Positions 1 through 5,561 of a DNA stretch of 18,125 bases are shown here, piece by piece (the first letter of the stretch is position 1; every line of letters begins with the position of its first letter). The stretch is from SIG471 sp045638565 (GTDB taxonomy: Bacteria > Bacillota > Clostridia > Oscillospirales > Butyricicoccaceae). The position numbers were made by a program, and so were the translations under genes. The stretch spans positions 1 to 18,125 of the forward strand of contig JAZUBN010000166.1 of NCBI GenBank assembly GCA_045638565.1, given 5' to 3'. The notes beneath the pieces are model-generated. The model did no database searches. It was not told the origin of the DNA and was given only the letters and a program-made list of their open reading frames with translations.

Positions 1-52
1 TTGCCTCCCCTGTGCAAGGGGAGGTGCCGAGCAAATACGAGGCGGAGGGGTT
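1..52 (+). repeat. Two-part palindromic intergenic repeat, copy A
   Basis: CCTCCCC (4-10) pairs with GGGGAGG (18-24), extended by T11-A17. It is followed by GTGCC, a short variable stretch and GGCGGAGGGG. The layout (C/T-rich stem, GGTG, variable block, CGGAGGG tail) matches copies at 1424, 3582, 7196 and, inverted, 11868. The variable block here pairs poorly. It lies just past the 3' end of the first minus-strand gene and could act as a transcript-end structure. The element may extend left of the window. Confidence 0.6.
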
Positions 53-107
53 GTTTGAGGAGAAGAACATCTATTCAAAACAGAAGCATAGTATGCTCGT
101 GAAATGT

Positions 108-536
108 TTATCCTGATACCAAGCGCAGTAATTTAATAACACGGGTAAAAGATTCACTTTCCGATATGCCACCGTAAATTGAACCATTATAATAGAGTAT
201 CAGCTCAAATTTATTATGTGGGTCATAGGTGCATATCTCAAGCTTTTCATAGCCTTTTGCAATTGTGACAGTTGGCTCAGCAGGCAAAAGAAGCTGACCA
301 ATACGCTCAGTTGGAACTATGGTTTTCGCCCAGCCCAAAACGATTTCAAACTCATCACCCGAGAAAATATATACAGGAGTGCCGCCTGTGCCATTCATCG
401 TGTATGCTGTCTCTGCATTTTCAAGAAAGCCGTAATCGAATAACGGATATGTGCCGAGAGTATAAAATATGACTCCGATAGAGCAAAATAATATAAAGAC
501 AGTAGATAAAGTGCGCTTCGTGATATATTTTTTCAT
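108..536 (-). CDS. Membrane-anchored protein of unknown function, short paralogue
   Basis: This gene encodes 142 residues; I do not recognise the family. An uncleaved signal-anchor helix (about residues 8-27) follows the basic start MKKYITKR, so the remainder probably lies outside the membrane. It is clearly related to the gene just upstream: both begin MKKYITK, have a YP..DY..F segment after the helix, a GWAKTI/RWAKTI motif near residue 70 and a YNG(S/A)IY-like motif. Its C-terminus stops where the larger paralogue continues for another 120 residues. The ATG follows an AGGTGA ribosome site that overlaps the end of the upstream gene (11-bp gap), so the two are surely co-transcribed. It may be a duplicated and shortened copy of the neighbour. 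Confidence 0.75.
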   Translation of the reverse strand: MKKYITKRTLSTVFILFCSIGVIFYTLGTYPLFDYGFLENAETAYTMNGTGGTPVYIFSGDEFEIVLGWAKTIVPTERIGQLLLPAEPTVTIAKGYEKLEICTYDPHNKFELILYYNGSIYGGISESESFTRVIKLLRLVSG

Positions 537-547
537 AATCTTATCAC

Positions 548-1327
548 CTATCCAAAATATTTTTCCACAAGCTCATTTATACGGCTGACATGTGGGATAT
601 CATTTTCGTTAATCCTAAACTCAAATATTGGTCGGTTTGAGCTATAAAGAATAACCGTTGGGAGTGTATTACCGCCATCGTGATATATGCGTATGAAATT
701 GGACTCGTGGGTATATAAGTCTGTGTATTCGTGAGCCTGTGAAGGTGCTGGAAGATTATAATGGGCAGGCTTTTTGCTCAGTATAGTATCGCCGATGCTG
801 AAAGCGAGGGCCGATAGCTCCTTGTTAAAAACATCAGCCTTTTCCGAACCGTTGTGAGAAATATCCATATCTCCGTAATAATGGTCGGGATTTTTCAAAA
901 AGGACAGAATATTATAGTAGCTGAAAATATCTTTTACACGGGAAAGCAATTCGGCATCGCTGACTGCGGAATAGATTGCACCATCAAACCATACAAGAGT
1001 TTCGTCTGCAGAATAGGGAGCGACAGAAGCGGTCTTATCACCATTCTTAAAATGCAGATAAGGGGATGCACCGAGAAGCATTTCCTCAATTTTGCCGTCA
1101 GGCTCTATGGTTTTTGCCCAGCGAAGCATGATTTCCAGTTCTTCGCCCTCAAAATCACGCTCAAATTTACTGTTCATAAATCCGCTTGTGGAGTAGGCAG
1201 CGGTTGCACCACTGAAAAAGTCATAGTCATACCGAGGGTAGCTTCCAAATACATAAAATAAAGCAACAGTGATGCATAATAAGATAAAGGCTGCAAACAG
1301 GATTTTCTTTGTGATATATTTTTTCAT
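548..1327 (-). CDS. Membrane-anchored protein of unknown function, long paralogue
   Basis: This gene encodes 259 residues; the family is not recognised. The N-terminus (MKKYITKK, then a hydrophobic helix at about residues 8-28) looks like a signal anchor, followed by a soluble extracytoplasmic part. Residues 30-140 align with the whole of the following gene (YPRYDYDF, RWAKTIEPD, WFDGAIYS). Residues 150-259 have no counterpart there and contain an ..IRIYHDGG.. segment, perhaps a second, diverged domain. I chose the ATG at 1327 over an in-frame GTG at 1336 because GGAGG sits 8 bases before this ATG, whereas the GTG overlaps the ribosome site. A TATATA box lies just upstream without a convincing -35. 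It heads a two-gene unit. Confidence 0.8.
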   Translation of the reverse strand: MKKYITKKILFAAFILLCITVALFYVFGSYPRYDYDFFSGATAAYSTSGFMNSKFERDFEGEELEIMLRWAKTIEPDGKIEEMLLGASPYLHFKNGDKTASVAPYSADETLVWFDGAIYSAVSDAELLSRVKDIFSYYNILSFLKNPDHYYGDMDISHNGSEKADVFNKELSALAFSIGDTILSKKPAHYNLPAPSQAHEYTDLYTHESNFIRIYHDGGNTLPTVILYSSNRPIFEFRINENDIPHVSRINELVEKYFG

Positions 1328-1423
1328 AATCTGCACCTCCTTTATATATAGGACAATTCAAAGTGCGAAAATGGGACAAAAATTTTGAAAAAACTTTCCT
1401 GCGTTTTGCATAATTCAAATCTT

Positions 1424-1477
1424 GCCTCCCTCAGATGAGGGAGGTGGCTTGCAGAGCAAGACGGAGGGAGTGAATTT
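1424..1477 (+). repeat. Two-part palindromic intergenic repeat, copy B
   Basis: Stem 1 is CCTCCCTC/GAGGGAGG (1425-1432 and 1437-1444, loop AGAT). After TGG, stem 2 is CTTGC/GCAAG (1448-1452 and 1456-1460, loop AGA), followed by ACGGAGGGAGTGAATTTT. It lies between hutU and the paralogue pair, downstream of the hutU terminator. Stem 1 and the tail match copy C almost exactly while stem 2 differs completely yet still pairs. Confidence 0.75.
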
Positions 1478-1495
1478 TCTATCCAACAGTACAAC

Positions 1496-1523
1496 AAAAG
1501 GGCAATCGTGATGACTGCCCTTT
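1496..1523 (-). terminator. Intrinsic terminator of hutHU
   Basis: AAAGGGCA (1497-1504) pairs with TGCCCTTT (1516-1523) with an 11-base loop. Read on the minus strand the hairpin runs into TTTTGTTGT. It lies 15 bases past the hutU stop codon, as expected for the end of the hut transcript. Confidence 0.8.
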
Positions 1524-1537
1524 CATTATATAATATC

Positions 1538-3550
1538 TTACTTGTTGATGAGCTTATTGATGAGTTCATCGGATGGGATGTAAGGAAGAGTGATCTGTGC
1601 TGTATCCTTATGCTTTACGTTGTATTCTGTAGCAACCTTGATAGCATTTTCGTTTCTTGCCCAGCTTCTTCTTGCAACGCCGCCCATAACGTCCCACATC
1701 ATAGAGGACTTGATAACGTTGTCAACACGTTCGGAGCCATCGAGAACGAGACCGAAGCCGCCGTTGATTGCCTTGCCGATACCAACGCCGCCGCCGTTGT
1801 GGAGAGCGATCATTGTCATACCGCGAGCAGCATTACCTGCGAAGCAGTGTGTAGCCATATCAGCCATAACGTTGGAGCCGTCCTTGATGTTGGATGTTTC
1901 ACGGAATGGGGAGTCTGTACCGCTGACGTCGTGGTGGTCACGACCGAGCATTACAGGACCAATTTCGCCGTTTCTTACCATTTCATTGAAGCGGAGAGCG
2001 ATCTTTACGCGGCCTTCAGCATCCTGATAGAGGATACGAGCCTGTGTGCCGACAACGAGCTGATTCTTTTCAGCGTCACGGATCCATACGTAGTTGTCGT
2101 TATCCTGATAGCAGCGAGTTGGGTCGATGCAATCCATAGCTGCTGCGTCTGTCTTGTGAAGGTCTTCTGGCTTGCCGGAGAGACATACCCAGCGGAATGG
2201 ACCGTAGCCGAAGTCAAAGAGCATTGGACCCATGATATCTTCAACATAGGATGGGAAGATGAAGCCGTCCTTTTCGTCATAGCCGTTCTTGGAGATTTCC
2301 ATGCAGCCTGCGTCGTAGATAGCCTTCATGAAGGAGTTGCCGTAGTCGAAGAAGTATGTGCCCTTAGCTGTAAGGTTCTTGATAACGTTGAAGTGCTTGA
2401 TGAGTGTTTCGTTGACAAGCTTTACGAAGCCATCGCGGTCTTCCTTGAGCATTCTTGTTCTTTCTTCGAATGTGATGCCGACTGGGCAGTAGCCGCCGTT
2501 GTATGCGTTGTGGCAGGATGTCTGGTCGGAGAGAAGGTCGATGTGGATGTTGTTCTTGTCAGCGTATTCGAGAAGGTCAACGATGTTGCCGTGGTAAGCG
2601 ATGGACATTGGTTCTCTCTTTTCAAGGTATTCCTTAGCCCATGCGAATACTTCTTCAAGAGAATCGGAGCGACGTGTTACCCAACCCTGGCTGTGGCGTG
2701 TTTCGATACGGGATTCGTCAACTTCAGCGAAGATACCGACAGCACCTGCGATGTCGGAAGCCTTTGGCTGAGCACCCGACATACCGCCTAAGCCCGAGGA
2801 AACGAAGAGACGGCCTGCGAGGTTTTCGCCTTCCTTGAGGTGGAGAATCTTACGGCCTGCGTTGAGGATTGTGTTGAATGTGCCGTGTACGATGCCCTGT
2901 GGGCCGATGTACATAAAGCCGCCGGCTGTCATCTGACCATAGTTTGCAACGCCCATTTCTTCAGCAACTTCCCAGTCGTCCTGATTATCGAAAAGACCGA
3001 CCATAAGGGAGTTTGTGATGATTACGCGTGGAGCTTCTGGACGGGATGGGAACAAGCCTACTGGATGACCGGAAGCGATAACGAGAGTCTGGTTTTCTGT
3101 GATGATTTCAAGATAAGCCTTGATAAGGCGATACTGCATCCAGTTCTGGCATACAGAGCCTGTTTCGCCGTATGTTACCAGTTCATATGGATAAAGAGCT
3201 GTTGTGAAGTCGAGGTTATTTTCAATCATAACCTGGATAGCCTTACCATCTGTGCAGTTACCCTTGTATTCTTCGATTGGATGACCGTAGATGCGGCCTT
3301 CTGGGCGATAGCGGTAAGCATAGATTCTGCCGTATGTATAGAGTTCATCGAGGAATTCAGGAGCAAGTGTTTCGTGGAGATGTTCAGGAACATAGCGGAG
3401 AGCGTTCTTGAGAGCGATCTTTGTCTGTTCTGGTGTGAGACGGAAACCACGGGATGGAGCTCTGCGGATGCCTTCGACAAACTTAGGATATTCAGGAAGT
3501 TCGTCAGGAAGCTTGATTGTCATAGCTTCGTAGATATTCTGGTTAGTCAT
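1538..3550 (-). CDS. hutU: Urocanate hydratase (urocanase), long form
   Basis: Second step of histidine degradation: adds water to urocanate to give 4-imidazolone-5-propionate in the cytoplasm, using tightly bound NAD+ as electrophile. The protein has 670 residues, close to the long urocanase form (about 675, as in vertebrates) rather than the roughly 555-residue classical bacterial form. Visible motifs are the NAD-binding stretch SSGLGGMSGAQ (251-261), YCPVGITFEER (354-364), GRDHHDVSGTDSPFRET (536-552) and HNGGGVGIG (584-592). At the position of the classical active-site cysteine (ARIC in Pseudomonas) it reads QARIL, so Leu replaces Cys; I believe this is normal for long forms but could not check. 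The start was set at MTNQN, after AAGGAG with 7 bases spacing; upstream in-frame codons read through an intergenic repeat. It is co-directional with hutH, with a 187-bp gap full of hairpins. Confidence 0.95.
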   Translation of the reverse strand: MTNQNIYEAMTIKLPDELPEYPKFVEGIRRAPSRGFRLTPEQTKIALKNALRYVPEHLHETLAPEFLDELYTYGRIYAYRYRPEGRIYGHPIEEYKGNCTDGKAIQVMIENNLDFTTALYPYELVTYGETGSVCQNWMQYRLIKAYLEIITENQTLVIASGHPVGLFPSRPEAPRVIITNSLMVGLFDNQDDWEVAEEMGVANYGQMTAGGFMYIGPQGIVHGTFNTILNAGRKILHLKEGENLAGRLFVSSGLGGMSGAQPKASDIAGAVGIFAEVDESRIETRHSQGWVTRRSDSLEEVFAWAKEYLEKREPMSIAYHGNIVDLLEYADKNNIHIDLLSDQTSCHNAYNGGYCPVGITFEERTRMLKEDRDGFVKLVNETLIKHFNVIKNLTAKGTYFFDYGNSFMKAIYDAGCMEISKNGYDEKDGFIFPSYVEDIMGPMLFDFGYGPFRWVCLSGKPEDLHKTDAAAMDCIDPTRCYQDNDNYVWIRDAEKNQLVVGTQARILYQDAEGRVKIALRFNEMVRNGEIGPVMLGRDHHDVSGTDSPFRETSNIKDGSNVMADMATHCFAGNAARGMTMIALHNGGGVGIGKAINGGFGLVLDGSERVDNVIKSSMMWDVMGGVARRSWARNENAIKVATEYNVKHKDTAQITLPYIPSDELINKLINK

Positions 3551-3581
3551 TGTTTTTCTCCTTATATTTTCTCTCATTTTT

Positions 3582-3631
3582 GCCTCCCTCAGACGAGGGA
3601 GGTGCCCGAAGGGCGGTGGGAGTGAATTTTT
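3582..3631 (+). repeat. Two-part palindromic intergenic repeat, copy C
   Basis: Stem 1 is CCTCCCTC/GAGGGAGG (3583-3590 and 3595-3602, loop AGAC). Stem 2 is GCCC/GGGC (3604-3607 and 3611-3614, loop GAA). The tail GGTGGGAGTGAATTTT matches copy B. It sits directly upstream of hutU, 32 bp before its start codon, and leads into the hairpin string at 3635-3731. Confidence 0.75.
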
Positions 3632-3634
3632 CAA

Positions 3635-3731
3635 TGCGCCGCAGGCACCATAATGTTCCGAAGGAACAATTCATGATGCGAAGCGTCAATTCATGGCGTG
3701 AGCCAATTCATGCGGTGAAACCGCAGTTCAT
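3635..3731. repeat. String of small hairpins joined by AATTCAT linkers
   Basis: Four units of about 17-20 bases follow each other, each a tiny stem-loop plus the linker AATTCAT (GTTCAT in the last). The stems are GTTCC/GGAAC (3655-3667), GATGC/GCGTC (3675-3687, one G-T wobble), TGGC/GCCA (3694-3705) and TGCGGT/ACCGCA (3711-3725). Loops are GAA, GAA, GTGA and GAA. A fifth, imperfect hairpin (GTGCC/GGCGC as minus-strand RNA, 3636-3648) precedes them. The linker is conserved while the stems differ in sequence but keep pairing. It lies inside the hutH-hutU transcript, so it would form a chain of hairpins in the mRNA between the two genes. Confidence 0.8.
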
Positions 3732-3737
3732 TTTCTC

Positions 3738-5264
3738 TTATCTCAATTCGCCGATAGCCTTTTCAACAACGTCAACGATTTCGTTGTTCTTGACCATTGC
3801 GTCGAACTTAGCCATATCTGTGTACATAACTCTGTCTTCCTTGACAGGAGCAACAGACTTTCTTACGTGTTCATAGAGAGCCTTGCCTGCTGTGCCAAGC
3901 TTGTCTTCGCCGCGGAAGTAGATGCCCTGTGTTGCGCAGAAGAGCTCGATACCGAGAACCTTCTGGGAGTTATCGAGAACCATTCTTGCCTTGCGAGCTG
4001 CTGTTGTACCCATACTTACATGGTCTTCCTGGTTAGCGGAGGATGGGATGGAGTCGACAGATGCTGGGTGGCAGTATACCTTGCTTTCGGAAACCATGGA
4101 AGCAGCGGAATACTGAACGATCATAAAGCCAGAGTTAAGACCGCCGTCAGCTGTAAGGAATGCTGGGAGACCTGCGGAAAGCTGAGGGTTAACAAGACGT
4201 TCTGTTCTTCTTTCGGAGATGTTTGCGTATTCAGCCATTGCGATAGCGAGGAAGTCCATAGCAAGAGCCATTGGCTGACCGTGGAAGTTACCTGCGGAGA
4301 TTACGTCGTCGTCATCGGAGAATACGAGTGGGTTATCTGTAACAGCATTGATTTCGCGTGTTACTGCAGCGTAAACATATTCGATAGCATCGCGGCTTGC
4401 ACCGTGTACCTGTGGAGCGCAGCGGAGGGAATATGCATCCTGAACCTTGCCAGGCTGGATTCTGCCTGCGTTCTGGGAATCGGAGAGAATCTTGAGCATA
4501 TTTGCAGCGGCATCCATCTGACCCTTGTGACCACGTACTTCGTGCACCTTTGGATCGTATGCCTTTGTGATAGCATTGAGAGCTTCACCTGTCATACATA
4601 CTGCGATGTCAGCAGTCTTTGCAAGGTTTCTTGCATCATAGCAGAGGAGAGCAGCCATGGAAGTCATGATCTGTGTGCCGTTGATGAGAGCAAGACCTTC
4701 CTTAGCGGAAAGTTCGATTGTTGGGATGCCTGCCTTTTCCATAGCTTCCTTACCGCTCATGCGAACGCCTTCATATTCAGCTTCGCCTTCACCGAGCATA
4801 ACGAGGATGATGTGGGAAAGAGGAGCAAGGTCACCGGAAGCACCGAGAGAGCCCTTCTGTGGGATAACAGGGTGAACGTTCTTGTTGAGCATATTCACCA
4901 TTGTCATAAGTGTGGAAAGTCTTACACCGGAATTGCCGCGTGCAAGAGCGTTGATTCTGAGAAGCATAGCGCCGCGGACTACTTCTGTTGGGTATGGATC
5001 GCCCATGCCGCAGGAGTGGGAGATGATAAGGTTGCGCTGGAGAGCAGCAGTATCTTCAAGAGGGATGAATGTATCGGAGAACTTACCGAAGCCTGTTGTG
5101 AGGCCGTAGATAATTTCGCCCTTGGAGAGCTTTTCTTCAACATAATCTCTTGCCTTGTTTACAGCAGCGATTGCGTTCTGAGTAAGTTCGATCTTTTCAA
5201 AGTTTCTTGCTACCTTTACCACATCTTCAATGGTAAGATGGCCATGTTCAATTAAAATTGCCAT
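3738..5264 (-). CDS. hutH: Histidine ammonia-lyase
   Basis: First step of histidine degradation: removes ammonia from L-histidine to give urocanate, the substrate of the next gene. The 508 residues match the usual length. The self-forming MIO electrophile triad Ala-Ser-Gly is at 142-144 within GSLGASGDLAPLSH. The active-site Tyr53 (YGLTTGFG), the SH pair at 82-83 and Asn195 (LINGTQ) fall at the same numbers as I recall for the Pseudomonas enzyme. Glu413 in NQEDHVS is typical of histidine rather than phenylalanine or tyrosine ammonia-lyases. The start MAILIEHG follows GGAGG with 6 bases spacing. An in-frame ATG at 5366 would add 34 residues through the structured leader and is rejected. It heads the hut operon and is divergent from nadE. 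Confidence 0.96.
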   Translation of the reverse strand: MAILIEHGHLTIEDVVKVARNFEKIELTQNAIAAVNKARDYVEEKLSKGEIIYGLTTGFGKFSDTFIPLEDTAALQRNLIISHSCGMGDPYPTEVVRGAMLLRINALARGNSGVRLSTLMTMVNMLNKNVHPVIPQKGSLGASGDLAPLSHIILVMLGEGEAEYEGVRMSGKEAMEKAGIPTIELSAKEGLALINGTQIMTSMAALLCYDARNLAKTADIAVCMTGEALNAITKAYDPKVHEVRGHKGQMDAAANMLKILSDSQNAGRIQPGKVQDAYSLRCAPQVHGASRDAIEYVYAAVTREINAVTDNPLVFSDDDDVISAGNFHGQPMALAMDFLAIAMAEYANISERRTERLVNPQLSAGLPAFLTADGGLNSGFMIVQYSAASMVSESKVYCHPASVDSIPSSANQEDHVSMGTTAARKARMVLDNSQKVLGIELFCATQGIYFRGEDKLGTAGKALYEHVRKSVAPVKEDRVMYTDMAKFDAMVKNNEIVDVVEKAIGELR

Positions 5265-5313
5265 AGTGTGCCTCCATAATTTATTCAAATATTCAAATAT
5301 TTTTGAAGAAATC

Positions 5314-5360
5314 TGCGGAATAAAACCGCACTTAACAAACCGTCGGAAATTCCGACAGTT
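5314..5360 (-). promoter_or_regulatory. Structured hutH leader: two hairpins, possible operator
   Basis: The first is an inverted repeat of 11-base arms with one mismatch around a single A (5338-5360: AACCGTCGGAA/TTCCGACAGTT). As hutH mRNA it pairs as AACUGUCGG/CCGACGGUU around loop AAUUU. The second is TGCGG/CCGCA (5314-5318 and 5326-5330, 7-base loop). The first starts about 5 bases after the expected transcription start, a position suited to a repressor site, but it could equally act as RNA. It does not match the hut operators I know from other phyla. Confidence 0.5.
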
Positions 5361-5371
5361 ATCCATTAATA

Positions 5372-5400
5372 ATTATAACATTTATTTTCAAGACTTGCAA
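5372..5400 (-). promoter_or_regulatory. hutH promoter
   Basis: On the minus strand, TTGCAA (5400-5395), a 17-base spacer and a perfect TATAAT (5377-5372). The transcript would start near 5366, giving a leader of about 100 bases before the hutH ribosome site. TTGCAA is palindromic and also fits as the -35 of a plus-strand promoter toward nadE. Confidence 0.7.
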
Positions 5401-5441
5401 TGTTTTTTGTTTTTTGATATGATAATATGTATAAATACAAT
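5395..5441 (+). promoter_or_regulatory. nadE promoter candidates
   Basis: Two overlapping candidates. One is TTGCAA (5395-5400), 17 bases, TATGAT (5418-5423), sharing its -35 with the hutH promoter. The other is TTGATA (5414-5419), 16 bases, TACAAT (5436-5441). The sequence alone does not decide between them. The leader to the nadE start would be about 110-130 bases. Confidence 0.45.
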
Positions 5442-5445
5442 AAAT

Positions 5446-5497
5446 TAAAGCGGAAATAATTATGAAAACTGCAATATATATGTCCGCTTTATTGTAA
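5446..5497 (+). promoter_or_regulatory. nadE leader hairpin with 11-codon open frame
   Basis: TAAAGCGGA (5446-5454) is the exact complement of TCCGCTTTA (5483-5491), 28 bases apart. An ATG at 5462 opens an 11-codon frame (MKTAIYMSALL, stop at 5495-5497) that runs through the right arm, so a ribosome on it would prevent the stem. Its ribosome site is poor. This is the layout of a leader-peptide control element, but the stem has only 9 pairs and no U-tract. Confidence 0.25.
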
Positions 5498-5561
5498 AGT
5501 GCAGCAAATATTCATCAAAGATAAATCAATTCATTTCCATATACCAAAGGAGACAAGTCTC

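Noticed and set aside
85..97. AGCATA-G-TATGCT palindrome as terminator of the first gene pair
   Set aside because: Too little loop room for a stable hairpin and no T run on the minus strand.
1508..2791. A 427-codon open frame on the plus strand, antisense to hutU, and a 261-codon one at 2840-3625
   Set aside because: They mirror the codon bias of hutU, which has clear family motifs; the antisense proteins have odd Cys/Val-rich composition and no ribosome sites.
3551..3634. Twenty-eight-residue N-terminal extension of HutU
   Set aside because: It reads through repeat copy C; AAGGAG precedes MTNQN at 3550.
3655..3731. CRISPR-like spacing of repeats (17-20-base units)
   Set aside because: The constant part is only 7 bases and the variable parts are self-complementary hairpins, unlike spacers; no cas genes.
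3867..5255. A 462-codon open frame on the plus strand, antisense to hutH
   Set aside because: Shadow of a conserved enzyme gene; Cys/His-rich improbable composition and no recognisable domain.
5265..5366. N-terminal extension of HutH from the ATG at 5366, which lies at the predicted transcription start (leaderless option)
   Set aside because: The 34 extra residues read through the structured leader; the start at 5264 has a good GGAGG site and gives the standard 508-residue enzyme with canonical residue numbering.
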